A DNA stretch of 29,339 bases from Stereocaulon alpinum (lineage: Eukaryota > Ascomycota > Lecanoromycetes > Lecanorales > Stereocaulaceae). The DNA lies in assembly GCA_018257865.1 (NCBI GenBank), contig JAEUBA010000189.1, forward strand, positions 1 to 29,339. Direction: 5' to 3'. Below, in pieces: positions 1 to 12,037 of this stretch (positions are counted from its first letter, which is position 1; each line of letters opens with the position of its first letter). The notes beneath the pieces are model-generated. The model worked only from the letters and a program-made list of their open reading frames with translations. It ran no database searches and had not been told where the DNA came from. The position numbers and the translations under genes are program-made.

Positions 1-1
1 A

Positions 2-3000
2 TAGGTATATAATATCTATAACCCTTTACTAGTAAGCTATATATTAGTAGATAGCCCTACGACTATCCTAAGGCTAAAGGAGGCCTTAGAAAGCGAAGGC
101 GAATATATTATAGTAGGGGATTTTAACCTATACCACCTCTAATAGAATAACCTAGGACGAGCTATATACTATATAATAGTAGATAGGCTACTAGAAATAG
201 TAGGAGAGAAGGGGATAATCCTTAGACTACTAAAGAAGTTAGTTATATAGTAAAGTAGGGGCTTAGAGAGTACTATCAACCTTATATTCCTAACCGAAGG
301 CGCGTATAATACGATAGCGAAGTACGGAGTAAGAGAAGACCTTAATATAGGGTTAGATTATATACTAATTATAACGGAGCTAGAATAGACCTAAAGCGAG
401 CGCTAGGTATACTAGAAGAGAGCCTAGAAAAGGATAGAGATAGAGGCGACTAGTAAGGAAATCTGGAAATACGTAAAGATCCTAAATAGGGTTATAGGTA
501 GATACTTATTAGACTTAGAGGAAGTAATTAACCTATATATTAATAAGCTTATAGCTATACTATAGGAGGTAGTAGAGAATACTATCCTATTTAAGGAACC
601 TTACGCCGGAGCTAAACTATACTAGAATAGGGTGTATATAAGAGTTACTAAGGTATTATAGGTAGCGCTTAAGGCCTACCGCTATAGTAGAAATATATAG
701 ACTAAGGAGGCTCTCCGCTAAACTAAAAGGAAAAAGGTTACTATCCTATAAAAGACTAGGATAATAGCTTTTTAAGAGGGGGTCTATAGAGTATTACTAA
801 GGCTAAGAGGAGTATAGTAACTCGCTAAGTAGGGAAGGGAGAGGAGTATATACCCTAAAGAGCTACTATAATTCCTAGCTATTAAAGACGGGAATAGGAA
901 TAAAGCGATAGACTTTAAAGGGAAGGTAGAGGCCTTAAAAAGGGTCCTCTTCCCGCTCTTACCCCTAGTAGACCTAACGGATATTAAGGGGACTAATTAC
1001 CTAAAGCCTATTATAATAGATAGCGAGATTACTATAAAGGAGGTAAAGGACGCGATTTAGTACTTAGTAGTAGATAAGGCCCTAAGGATTTTAGGGATCC
1101 CGAATAGGTTCCTAAGAGTAGTATATATAGAAATAGGGGAGACCTTTTAAAGGGTATTTTAAGCGTACCTAGATTATAGATACTACCTAAAGAAGTTCCG
1201 CGAAGCGAATATAGTAATACTAAAGAAGCTGAAGAAGATCGATTACTCTAAGCCTAAGGCCTATTAACTTATTATACTACTAGATATACTTAGGAAAGTA
1301 TTAGAGATAGTAATAGTAAAATAACTTAGCGGAATAGCTAAAGTAAATCACCTACTCTTAAAATACTAGATAGGAGGTAGGAAGAGATATTTAGTAGAAA
1401 TAGCCTTAGAGACTATTATAGACTTAATCTATATAATATAGAACTAAGGTAAGGATAACGTAGCGAGTTTACTATTACTAGATATAGTAGGAGTATTTAA
1501 TAATATATCCTATAAAAGGCTACTCTATAACTTAAGGATAAAAGGAATCCCTAAGGGGATTATCTAGTAGACTATAAGCTTCCTTAAGGATAGAGCGATA
1601 TTAATAACCCTAGGGGGTAGGACTAGTTTAGTTAAGGCGGTAGAAATAGGGATCCTATAAGGATTACTAATATTACTAATCCTATTCCTCTTCTTTAATA
1701 CGCTACTAATTAAAGTATACTTAAAGGTAAAGATCTTAGTATAGGTAGGAGGATTCGTAGATAATATATACCTACTAGTATATAGTAAGATAACGGAAAC
1801 GAACTATAGGTAGCTAGAACAGGCCTATAAGCTCTACTAAATATAGGCGAAAATATATAGGGCGACGTTCGCGCCTTAGAAGTATAAACTAGTATATCTA
1901 TCGTACGCCCCTAAAAGGTTTAATATAAAGGAGACGGTATAATTTAGTAATATAGAGGTTAAGCTAGAAGCGAGTATTAGGGTCCTAAGGCTATATATTA
2001 ATACTAAACTCCGCTAGGGCCTATATATAGCGTAGGTGAAGGTAAAGGCCGCTACTTAAGCCTAGGCGATTAAGTACTTAGTAGGATTAACTTAGGGAGC
2101 TATATTTAAGAAGTATAGGAAGGTATATAGTATAGTAGTAAGGCCTATACTTATATTCGCCGCTCTAATATAGTATACCCCTACTAGGGGGCGGGGAGCT
2201 ATAGAAAAGTATATTAAGATACTTATAATAATATAGAATAACTACTTATAGATAGTACTTAGAGTATATAAGGTAATACTAGTCTAAGTCTTAAAAGCGG
2301 AAGTAGTTATTATACCTATCTAAACTTATCTAAACGCCCTAGTTATAAGATACTAGGTACTAAGGGGAGTATACCTCTTAATAATTAAAGGTAACCGCTT
2401 AATCTATAGGAGACTATAGGGAAGGAGAGGAAGGGCGCGCCTAATACGCCTAACCCTATTACTAGAAAAGGAAGAATAGGCCCTGCAGGAGCTTAAGGTA
2501 AAGGATTAGGATTAAGCGGTAATAGCGATAAGGAGGAAGGTATATTAATATAACCTAAAAATAGATATTAAGGAGTATTAAGATATAGGTATCCTAGCTA
2601 AGAAGATATAAGGCTAGGTAATAGCGAAGTAGATTAAGTAGTAGGAGGTATATAAGGATACTATCCCTAAGCACTCTTATATACCTATATAGAATAAACT
2701 ATTATTTAGAGAAAGGTATAACTACTACTTAAAGCTTAGGAAGGTAGAAAGCTCGATAGTAGTCTAACTTTAAAGTAGGAAGAATAGGTTTAACTACTTC
2801 CTTTATAAGGCGAAAGTACTAGGGGTCCGTAGTACCTACTATAGTTATAGATAGAGGAATTAGGATATAAAGTATATTCTCCTATACTACTTAAAGCTTA
2901 GCGATACTTAAAGGGAGCTTATTAAAGAGGTAGAGACTTATAATATTAGGACTATACTAGTTAAGGTTACTAGTATAAGAGCGGCTATAAGATAGCTAGT

Positions 3001-3211
3001 TAGGTTAGGATTCCTAATATAGTATTAACTTACTAGGGAATAGCTCTCCTAGTCTAAACTCCCTATTAGAGTAGAACTAGTAATAAAAACCCTAAAGATA
3101 AAGAAGCCTAAGCGTAAGTAGAAGCTAAAGGCGGCGGAGCTACTAAAGTATTATAAGGCCTATTAGGGTAATAGAGATTATTATTACTAGTATTATAGAG
3201 CCTAGTAGTAA
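2..3211 (+). pseudogene. LINE ORF2: endonuclease and reverse transcriptase, RIP-killed
   Basis: In its family this protein nicks the target DNA and copies the element RNA at the nick. The endonuclease motif GDFN is at 116-127, and a decayed SDH-type motif appears as GLDYIL near 350. In the reverse transcriptase, a DIVGVFNNI block (the usual D..GAFD motif) begins at 1481. The active-site FADD motif reads FVDN at 1754-1765, with the second Asp changed to Asn. A C-terminal CxC motif near 2837-2848 reads as tyrosines. All these lie in one frame for over 3 kb despite dozens of TAA and TAG codons, so substitution and not indels destroyed it. The 5' end is cut by the window. The end chosen is a cluster of three stops at 3203-3211; the true stop cannot be told apart from RIP stops. 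Confidence 0.85.
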
Positions 3212-3386
3212 GGTTAGATAGGCGGAGTAGAATAATAAGTAAGCTAATAAGCGAAAGTTTTTAGCTAGAAGGGGCGACTCTAAAAAGGTTTCTTTCGCGT
3301 CTAGAGGGCCTTTAACCCCCCTAGATTTCCTAATAATATAAGAGAACACCCTTATTAGTATATATAGATACTAGAATAGGCGTATA

Positions 3387-3400
3387 AATCAATCAATCAA
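3387..3400 (+). repeat. (AATC)n tail of the LINE
   Basis: Three AATC units plus AA lie exactly at the junction with Copia-1. Short tandem tails are usual at LINE 3' ends. The CpA sites inside it are unmutated, unlike the flanking DNA. Confidence 0.6.
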
Positions 3401-5325
3401 TTAATATATCCTTAGTATAATTATCTAATTAAGAATCCTTAAGAGAATTACCTCCTTTAGGGGGAGAATTACCTCCTTTAGGGGGAGAATTACCTTCTTT
3501 AGAGGGAGAATTACCTCCCTTACCTCCTATATCTTCTAGAGAAGTATTACCTTCTCTAGACCTAAGTTTACTATTAATACTAAGCTCTCCGGCCCTATTA
3601 CAGCTAGTATTACTAATAATAATAGGTCCTATAGAAGAGCGAGAGATAACTTAAGTATTAGTAATATACCCTAAGCTTAATATCCCTAATATATAGAACC
3701 TTTCGCTAGACCCTTTCTATAGGTACTTAGTAATCTCTCTATTAGCTTAAGCGAATTTAGCGGAACCCTATAAACCTAAAACCTATACTAAAGTAATAGC
3801 TAATAATATATATAAAATATAGTAGGAGCTCGCTATAAATAACGAATTTAACTCCCTTATAGTTAATAATACTTAGATACTAACGTCGCCCCTAGATAGC
3901 TAGAAAGTTCTTAGGGGTAGATAGGTCTATACCTTAAAATATAGCCCTAAGGGGGAAATTATATACTATAAGGTATACTAGGTTATTTAAGGCTTTAAGT
4001 AATAAGAAGGCCTTAACTATAATAAAACTTTCGCCTTAATAGTTAAACCTATAAGCTATAAGGTTATATTTATAATTACTACTACTATAGATTAGGACTT
4101 AGAGTAGATAGACGTTAAAATAGTATTCCTTTATAAAAATATAGAAGAGGAGATCTTTATAAAATAGTCTAAAGGCTTTATTTAAGGGGAAGTAAAAGTT
4201 TACTACCTAAATAAGGCTTTATACGGCCTAAAATAATCCCCTTAAATATAGTATAATACCTTCGCTAGCTTTATAAACGCTAAATTAGGCGTAGTCTTAT
4301 TAGAAGCTAACTTAAGCGTATTTATTAACCCTAAAGATAGGACGCTAATTACCCTATATATAAATAATTTATTAATTATAGGCCTTAATAAGGAAGTTAT
4401 TTAAAGGGTTAAAAATACCCTTAACTATTAGTTCTATATAATAAATCTTAGGCTATATAGCTATTACCTAGGGATAATAATTACTTAGAACCGCTAATAA
4501 TAAACGCTATAACTAGGCTAAGAGGCTTATATTAAGAAAATACTTTAGGACTTTAGCCTTTAAGAATATAAAGAAATTATAACCTCTATAGAGATAACTT
4601 ATTATCTTAAAAAAGCCCCTAATAGTTTCTAAGCTAACGCCTAAGACCGCCTACTATATTAGAAGGCTATTAGGTCGCTAATATATATAATACTAAAGAC
4701 TTAACCTAATATTATATACCCTATATTAGTAGTTAGTTACTATAGTATAAACCTAATATAAGCTTATTAGGGAGTAGTTAAACGAATCTTTTAATATCTT
4801 AAGTTAATAACTAAATACTAATTAACCTTTTTAGGACTAATTTAGGTACTAATAGGCTATACTAACTCTAATTAGGTAGGAGACTACGATACGCGCTAAT
4901 CTACCTTAAGGTATATCTTTAATATAGGTAGTAGGGCTATTAGCTAGTTATCTAAGTAATAACCTATTATAGCCCTTTCTACCTATAAGGCTAAATATAT
5001 TAGTTAGACCCTAGTATCTAAGGAAGTAGTATAGCTTTAAAACTTACTAAGATAGCTTAAGCTTAATAGCTAGAAACCTTAAGTAGTAATTATCTATAAA
5101 GATAATTAAGGTATAATTACCCTTATAAAGAATCTAGAATTCTATACTTATAGTAAGTATATTAATATATACTACTACTTTATTTAGGAGTAAGTTATAA
5201 ATAGTATAGTAGACCTCTACTATATACCTACTAAGTATTAAGTTACTAATAGGCTTACTAAACCTCTTTATAAGAATAAATTTATAGAGTTCTATAATAA
5301 TTTAGGCTTAGAATATATCGCCTAA
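3401..5325 (+). pseudogene. Copia-1 pol: reverse transcriptase and RNase H
   Basis: The reading is in one frame (first codon position at 4201). It includes a Gly-Glu-Leu-Pro-Pro-Leu-rich linker (3443-3530) and the Copia RT block with LNKALYGLK followed by a TAA where Gln is expected (4207-4239). The YVDD active site reads YINN at 4357-4368, so both catalytic aspartates are now asparagine. In RNase H, the usual ADAEY-like block reads TYKAKYIS at 4981-5004. The first in-frame stop after the conserved end is at 5323. Numerous TAA and TAG codons, all explicable by RIP, interrupt it. The region would have copied the element RNA and removed it from the hybrid. Confidence 0.87.
3443..3526 (+). repeat. 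21-bp tandem repeat in the Copia-1 linker
   Basis: Three full 21-bp units (3443-3463, 3464-3484, 3485-3505) are followed by a fourth that diverges part-way. Each full unit encodes seven residues rich in Gly, Glu, Leu and Pro. The matching place in Copia-2 (about 8538-8575, other strand) holds a single unit, so the copy number differs between the two elements without breaking the frame. Confidence 0.85.
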
Positions 5326-5719
5326 GGTAGAGCTTTAGTAGGAGTAACTACCTAAATCTAGTAGGAGTACCCCTAAGGATTACGTACGAATATAACTCTA
5401 TTAGGGTAACTATACTTAGATTATCCCTAAAGCTATTATTATACTTCGTAATATCTATTAGCCTTATATACTACCTAACTAACTATTAGTAGGAAATTAG
5501 TATATATAAGATAATTATTAGAATAAAAATTTAAATAACCGTATTTTACTATTTTTTAGAAAGTTTTAGTAGTAGTAGTAAAAGATAAGCTCTACTATCC
5601 TACTAAATACTAGGTATTTAGGGTAAAAAGTAGTTATAACTAGTATATAGTAAATTAGTCGTTTTAGCAGACTATAATTTAATATATCTAGTATTTAGCG
5701 TACTATATTTAAGTAGGAG
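5326..5719 (+). other. Copia-1 3' untranslated region with polypurine tract
   Basis: This is non-coding sequence between the pol end and the 3' LTR, homologous in inverted orientation to 6315-6720 of Copia-2. It ends with the purine run AAGTAGGAG at 5711-5719, directly against the LTR, the position of the plus-strand primer. The same run borders the Copia-2 LTR. A 12-13 bp motif containing CTAGTAGGAGTA occurs at 5358 and is duplicated in Copia-2 near 6665-6720. Confidence 0.6.
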
Positions 5720-5851
5720 TATTAAAATTCGGGTGTTCGATATCCTAAGGCTTAGTTATTAATAACTAAGGCTTAGCCCTAACCCTTATATATATCTCGT
5801 ATAGTCGCACTTAGCTAGATAATCAAGTATTCCACCTATTATATTTTAACA
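5720..5851 (+). repeat. Copia-1 3' LTR (132 bp)
   Basis: It starts TATTAAAAT, which is TGTTAAAAT after a G to A change, and ends ATTTTAACA, giving the short inverted ends typical of LTRs. It is homologous to the Copia-2 LTRs. Some differences from those are not RIP-type, so this is a separately diverged copy. Confidence 0.88.
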
Positions 5852-6184
5852 GCTACCTCTACTCTAACCCTACCTCTAAATAACTAGCGTTAATAGAGGT
5901 CCGTTACCGCTAACCTCTAGCTATTAATAGACTACTACCTTTCTAAGCCTATACCTAGCGGGATAGCTATTAAAGTATTAAAAATTAAATACCCCCGATC
6001 CTACTTTAGTAATTATACGGGGGAGGTTAAATATAATATATAGAAAATAGATATAAAGATCTTTATAAAGGAATACCCTACTAATTTTTAGGATAAAGCT
6101 AAGTAAGTCTCTATATACTATAAGTATACTATAGGAGAGGCGAAAACCCTAATCCTTTAATATATAGATCTAACCTATATATCC
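5852..6184 (+). pseudogene. Gypsy-2 gag, first piece
   Basis: This is the 333 bp between the two Copias. From about 5990 it reads as a Gag-like stretch, ending in a segment resembling the conserved Gag region (YTIGEAKTL at about 6127-6153). The frame continues across Copia-2: after one copy of TATCC is removed, codons run on at 12173. Sequence before about 5990 is too decayed to assign. The Gypsy-2 5' LTR is not in the window. Confidence 0.7.
6180..6184 (+). repeat. Target-site duplication of Copia-2, left copy
   Basis: TATCC directly precedes the left LTR and is repeated at 12168-12172 directly after the right LTR. Five base pairs is the usual Copia duplication length. Confidence 0.88.
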
Positions 6185-6314
6185 TGTTAAAATGTAATAG
6201 GTAGAACACTTGATTATCTAGCTAAGTGCGACTATATAAGATATAAATAAGGGTTAGTGCTAAGTCTTAGTTATTAATACTAAGGCTTAGTATACGAACA
6301 CCCGAATTTTAATA
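6185..6314 (-). repeat. Copia-2 3' LTR (130 bp)
   Basis: Plus-strand sequence runs from TGTTAAAAT to ATTTTAATA. A purine run lies just inside it on the minus strand (GTAGGAG, + coordinates about 6315-6323), the expected polypurine tract. This LTR keeps more unmutated TG than its partner. Confidence 0.92.
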
Positions 6315-6720
6315 CTCCTACTTAAATATAGTACGCTAAATACTAGATAATTAAATTATAGTCCGCTAAAACGACTAATTTACTATACGCTAGTTATAAC
6401 TGCTTTTTACCTTAATAACCTATTACTTAGTAGGATAGCAGAGCTTATCTTTTACTATTACTACTAAAACTTTCTAGAAAATAATAAAATACGGTTATTT
6501 AAATTTTTATTTTCCCTATTAGCTTATATATACTAATTTCTTACTAATAAGCAGTTAGGTAGTATATAGGGTTAATAGATACTATAAAGTATAATAATAG
6601 CTTTAGGGATAATCCGGGTATAGTAGGCCCTAATTAAGTAGTATTCGCGCGCGATCCTTAGGGATACTCCTACTAGATCTAAGTAGCTATTCCTACTAGA
6701 TCTAAGTAGCTACTCCTACT
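6315..6720 (-). other. Copia-2 3' untranslated region
   Basis: This is non-coding sequence between the pol end and the 3' LTR, homologous to 5326-5719 of Copia-1. Near 6665-6720 the motif ACTCCTACTAGATCTAAGTAG is nearly duplicated in tandem (period about 24 bp); Copia-1 has the same motif around 5335-5370. Confidence 0.55.
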
Positions 6721-6739
6721 AAAGCTCTACCTTAGGCGA

Positions 6740-9700
6740 TATATTCTAAGCCTAAGTTATTACGGAACTCTATAAACTTATCCTTATAGAGGGGTTTAGT
6801 AAGCCTATTAGCGACTTAATACTTAATAGGCGTATAGTAGAGGTCTACTATACTATTAGTAACTTACTCCCTAATAAAATAGTAGTATATATCGATATAC
6901 TTACTATAAGTATAGAATTCCAGATTCTTTATAAGGGCGATTACGCCTTAATTATCCCTATAGATAATTACTACCTAAGGTTCCTAGCTACTAGGCTTAA
7001 GCTACCTTAGTAGGTTTTAAAGCTATACCGCTTCCTTAGACGCTAGGGTCTAACTAATATATTTAGCCTTATAGGTAGAAAGGGCTATAATAGGTTATCG
7101 CTTAGATAACTAGCTAATAGCCCTACTACCTATATTAAAGATATACCCTAAGGTAGATTAGCGCGTATCGTAGTCTCCCGCCTAATTAGAGTTAGTATAG
7201 CCTATTAGTACCTAAATTAGTCCTAAGAACGTTAATTAGTATTTAGTTATTAACTTAAGATATTAGAAGATTTATTTAACCGCACCCTAATAAGCTTATA
7301 TTAGGTTTATACTATAGCAGCTAACTACTAATATAAGGTATATAATATTAGGTTAAGTCCCTAGTATTACGTATATTAGCGACCTAATAGCCTTCTAATA
7401 TAGTAGTTAGTCTTAGGTATTAGCTTAGAAACCGTTAGGAGCTTTTTCTAAATAGTAAGTTATCTCTATAGGAGTTATAGTTTCTTTATATTCTTAGAGG
7501 CTAAAGTCCTAAAGTACTTTCTTAATATAGGCCTTTTAGCCTAGTTATAGCGTTTATTATTAGCGGTTTTAGGTAACTATTATCCCTAAGTAATAGCTAT
7601 ATAGCCTAAGATCTATTATATAGAACTAATAGTTAAGGGTATTTTTAACCCTCTAAATAGCTTCCTTACTAAGGCCCGTAATTAATAAATTATCTATATA
7701 TAGGGTAATTAGCGTCCTATCTTTAGGGTTAATAAATATACTTAAGTTAGCTTCTAACGGGACTACGCCTAATTCAGCGTTTATAAAGCTAGCGAAGGTA
7801 TTATACTATACTTAAGGGGATTATTTCAGGCCGTATAAGGCCTTATTTAGGCGGTAAACTTTTACCTCCCCTTAAACGAAATCTTTAGGCTATTCTATAA
7901 AGATCTCCTCTTCTACGTCTTTATAGAGGAATACTATTTTAACGTCTATCTACTTTAGGTCCTAATCTATAGCGGCGGTAATTATAAATATAGCCTTATA
8001 GCTTATAGGTTTAACTACTAAGGTAAAAGTTTTATTATAGTTAAGACCTTCTTATTACTTAAAGCCTTAAATAACTTAATATCCCTTATAGCGTATAATT
8101 TCCCCCTTAGGGCTATATTTTAAGGTATAAACCTATCTACCCCTAAGAACTTTCTAGCTATTTAAGGGCGACGTTAATATCTAAGTATTATTAGCTATAA
8201 GGGAGTTAAATTCGTTATTTATAGCGAGCTCCTACTATATTTTATATATATTATTAGCTATTACTTTAGTATAGGTTTTAGGTTTATAGGGTTCTACTAA
8301 ATTTACCTAAGTTAATAAAGAGATTACTAAGTACCTATAAAAAGGGTCTAGCGAGAGGTTCTATATATTAGGGATATTAAGCTTAAAGTATATTACTAGT
8401 ACTTAAGTTATCTCTCGCTCTTCTATAGTACCTATTATTATTAGTAATACTAGCTATAATAGGGCTAGAGAGCTTAGTATTAATAGTAAACTTAGGCTTA
8501 GAGAAGGTAATACTTCTTTAGAAGATATAGGAGGTAAGGGAGGTAATTCTCCCCCTAAAGGAGGTAATTCTTTTAAGGATTCTTAGTTAGATAATTATAT
8601 TAAGGATATATTAAAGTTAATAGGATTCTAATTCTTATTATATACCTCCCCTAAAGTAGAGGTCTATTAGTATTTAGCTAGGGGCTCTTTACCCCTATAG
8701 AAGTAGGGCCGTTTCTCTTAGATATAGATATTAATAGCGTAGATAATAGCGCGCTATTTTAGTAATTATAAGTAAAAGATATAGCTATCCCCTTTATATC
8801 CTAAGAGGAAATAGGTATCGCTTTTATCTATAAATTTCTTTTAGAGGCGGTTTCGCGCTTATATTTTAGAGCTAAGAGTTTAAAGGTACCTAAGATAGGG
8901 CTTCTACTTATAGAAGGCCTTATATAGGGTCTTTCTAAACTTTATAACTAAGCTTTAGATAGTAAGGTAATTAGCTATTTTTATAATTTTAGGCTAAAAT
9001 AACTTATTAAGCTTAGAGCTTAATAGTAGAGGGTAGGTATATCTAATAAAAACTTACCTAAAATATTTAATAATCCTATTTTATTCTAAGTTTCTAGGTA
9101 CTATAGGCTTATAGATAATCCCTTTAAGGCTAAGGTATTCTTAAAAAGTTCCTTTAATATATTCGCCCCTATTATCTATATATAGGCGTTAGATTAGGCG
9201 CTCTACTCGCTTATATTTATACTAAAACTATTAGAATAGATTACTAAGCTCCGATTTATATTTTACGTAGTAGACTTCGGAGTAGTAGGTAAAGTTATCT
9301 TTAAAGGTAACTACCTATTTACTACTATTAAAACTAATAGGCTTAATAGGCCTTATAATATTACTATAGATAAATTTTATTAGGTAAGTTCTAAGCTTAA
9401 TAAAGTCCTTATATAAGGTAGACTAATAGCGGCTTAGAATATAGTATTTATAGGTTAATTTATCTAAGAATTTCTTTAAGAAGTTTACTCTAGTAGCTAT
9501 ATTAGGTAGCTGATCTATATTTTATTAACCTATATAACTTATACGGGCGTACTAAAGCTAGCGGATAGCGTCCGGAGGTATACTATATATATTTAGTATA
9601 AGTTATCCTTAGGGAAGTTCTAATATATAGAGGTTAAATTATTATTTAGCGATTATATTACTAAGCTTAGGGTATAAGATTATATAGTTATTTTTAGCGA

Positions 9701-11990
9701 ATTTAATATAAATTTTAATATCTATTAGCTAAGAGCCTAAGAGGAGGTTTACCCCTAACTTAAGTATATAGAGGATATTATATAATAGTATATTCTTCCT
9801 TAAGTATAGGATCTTTACTATTTTATACTTAGTTAGTTTAAGCTATACCCTACTAATTTTAGTAATTAGAGTACTAATAGCGGGCTTAAAGGTTATAAAG
9901 TTAAAGCGCTAGTAGAATAAGTATTATATATACCTTATATTAATAATAGTTAGGCCTAATAGATTAACTTCTAGTATTATTACTACTATATATTTAATAT
10001 TAATTATAGGGACCCTATTTATACTAGCGCCTTAAATATTAAAGTTACTATTAGCGGCGAGAGTCCTAAATATTAGTTCTTTAGTAGGGCTATTATTATA
10101 TTCTAGCTTCTATTTCTTAAACCTTTCGTCTTTAGACTTAAATTTTTTAGGCTTTATTTCGGGGTAAAGCTATTAATACTTTATAATTAAATAGGTATCT
10201 TTTCGCTTAAGCTTCTTATAATAGGGGTAGTATTTCTAAGGCTTATTATTTATAGAGTTATAGTCTTTTATAAGCCTCCTACCTATAAATATCGCTAGTC
10301 TAGAGTACTTATACTATACTTAGATTTATTATTCCTTATTAATAGCCGCTAGGGAGACTTTATTAAAGTTAACTTTATTAGCGCTAAATAAGGCGTAGCT
10401 TTAAATATAAGTTATTTTAAAGGTATTATAAGCTTTACTAAGTCCTAAGAGATAAAGGTAAATTAGGTATAGTTTTAGTAGGGCTACTTTAGCGTTAAGT
10501 TCCTTAAGTTTAATATTAACCTCTTAGAACTTTTAAGTATATTTAGCGATATCCTTAGAGGATTCTAAAGAGGTTAAATAAAGGTATTATACTAATTTAA
10601 TATAAATATTAGTTCCTTTCGGCTTAAAATTTAAGGAGACTTTAGTTAGAATCTTATCTACTATAGTAAGGTTCTTTATAATCTTTTAAGTATTAAACCT
10701 AAGTTAGTTATAAATTATAGTATAGGCTTTTACTTAGGTTTTAGTAGTAAAAGGCTTTAAGTTATTAAGTATAAGCTAATTATCTATCTCCTCTACCTAC
10801 TAGGAGTACCTAAAGTTAGACTCTAAGATAAAGATAGAGGTAAGTAAGAAGCTTTTACTACTACTATAAGATTCTTTAGCTACTATAGTAAGTAGTAAAT
10901 TCGCGCTACTATTATAAGATCCTTTAGCTACTATAATATCTACTATAATATAGGTATTTTTAAAGCTCCGCTAGTAGTAGGAGTTAAATTAGAAGAAGAG
11001 GTTTATAGCGTAGGCTTTAGAGGTCTTTAGGTTAGTAGGGTCTTTTAGGGATAAGCGGTAGTTATCTCTTTATATTATTATTTCGCTAAAGGAGGACCTA
11101 AGGAAGCCTAAGGTAGTATATATTTAGCTTAAAGGCCGAAGATATTAGTATTACTAGGAGGTTTTAGGGTTAATTTACTAGCTTTAGAATTAAAGTTATA
11201 AGGAGATAGGGACTATTTTAGGGGTATATAATTAGTATTAATATAGTTAAGAGGTAACTTATTAAATTAGATTAGGTCCTAAAGAAGGTATTAAAAGTAC
11301 TTATACTTAGAGCGGTAGTATACTTAGGTAATAATATTTATATACTAGATAGGGTTTAGATTAGTAGTAGATAGTATTAAATTAGAAGATAAAGAAGATA
11401 ATAGACTTCTAGCTAAGCCTATAGTAGATATCTTATAAATATCTCTTAAGGATCTTAATAGGTATCTAGTAGTTAAGGTAATACTAGCCTCTAACTTATT
11501 AGGAAAGGTAGTAGGGGATACTAGCCTTTAATAATAGCTAGGGATACTAGCCTTTAGGAAGAAATTAAGGGGTTAAGACTTAGCCCCCTTAGTAATTAAC
11601 TATTAATCGCTTTCTAGCGTCTAAAAAGTCTTATTTTTAATATAAAATTCGATAATTCTACTTATATAGGTTAGTATTCTTACTATAGAAGCTAGATATC
11701 GCTTTTAGGGGCTTAGCTTTAGAGTTTATAAATACCTACTAAAGTACGCTAGAAGGGATTACTTAGTAGTACTTATTAATATACTTTTTAGTAGTAATAA
11801 CCTTAGAAAGAATAGAATAGCTAGGAGTTCCTAGCCTCCTTTTTTTAGTTAATTATTATCGCTATAAGTTAATCTCGTAGTATAAAGATTAAAGAGTTAT
11901 TACCTTAGACTAAGTATTAGAGGTTTAGTATATATATACGTAGCTTATATTAGGGAGGATTTAGTAACTATTTAAGAGGAATATAATTCT
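6740..11990 (-). pseudogene. Copia-2 gag-pol polyprotein, RIP-killed
   Basis: Read on the minus strand from right to left. Gag spans roughly 11990-10000. Around 10130-10200 a Copia zinc-knuckle-like stretch appears as PYYKK, with Tyr where Cys is expected. At about 9545-9240 there is a pre-integrase and integrase block: a histidine-motif remnant, then NIDQLPNIA, then SNIIRPIKP (the first catalytic Asp now Asn) and FKDNFTYYSEVYY. The reverse transcriptase lies at about 8500-7300, with YVDD reading YIDN at 7689-7700. RNase H follows to about 6740. Many TAA and TAG codons interrupt the frame, all at sites where CAA, CAG or TGG fit. Ends are approximate because start and stop codons are erased. 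Confidence 0.85.
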
Positions 11991-12019
11991 AGAAGAAGAG
12001 CTATTCTAGCGATACCTAG

Positions 12020-12037
12020 CGTACTAGGCTTATAACC
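12020..12037 (-). promoter_or_regulatory. Possible primer-binding site of Copia-2
   Basis: On the minus strand the bases right after the 5' LTR are GGTTATAAGCC, which would be GGTTATGAGCC before one G to A change. This is the correct position for a tRNA primer site. I did not match it to a specific tRNA. Confidence 0.35.

Larger units (their letters stand above)
1..3400 (+). mobile_element. Tad-like LINE (non-LTR retrotransposon), 5' end outside window
   Basis: The element encodes, in order, an apurinic-type endonuclease, a reverse transcriptase and a cysteine/histidine-rich C-terminal region, all in one + frame. It ends in a short AATC tandem tail at 3387-3400. The next base starts sequence homologous to the interior of a Copia polyprotein, so the LINE 3' end abuts a broken Copia. 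The simplest reading is that the LINE inserted into Copia-1 and that the rest of Copia-1 lies to the left of the window. The target-site duplication cannot be checked because the 5' end is missing. Assignment to the Tad clade is by general resemblance of the domain order and C-terminal motif. Confidence 0.85.
3401..5851 (+). mobile_element. Copia-1, 3' part of a Ty1/Copia LTR retrotransposon
   Basis: This piece holds the end of a Copia polyprotein (linker, reverse transcriptase, RNase H), a short untranslated tail, a polypurine tract and the 3' LTR. It is homologous over its whole length, in inverted orientation, to 6185-8614 of Copia-2. The gag, protease, integrase and 5' LTR are absent because the LINE junction lies at 3400/3401. 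Its 3' LTR ends at 5851, directly against gag-like sequence of Gypsy-2, so it probably inserted into Gypsy-2 too. A target duplication cannot be confirmed. Confidence 0.88.
3401..8614. repeat. Large inverted repeat made by the two Copias
   Basis: The arms are 3401-5851 (Copia-1, +) and 6185-8614 (Copia-2, minus). They are about 2.4 kb each and are separated by 333 bp of Gypsy-2 gag. Arm identity is high enough to align by eye over the LTR, the 3' untranslated region and the pol end. Confidence 0.85.

Noticed and set aside
3143..3349. 68-codon minus-strand reading frame with hydrophobic C-terminal part
   Set aside because: It is antisense to the 3' end of the LINE. Its leucine/isoleucine-rich look comes from TA-rich codons read on the reverse strand, and it has no recognisable domain.
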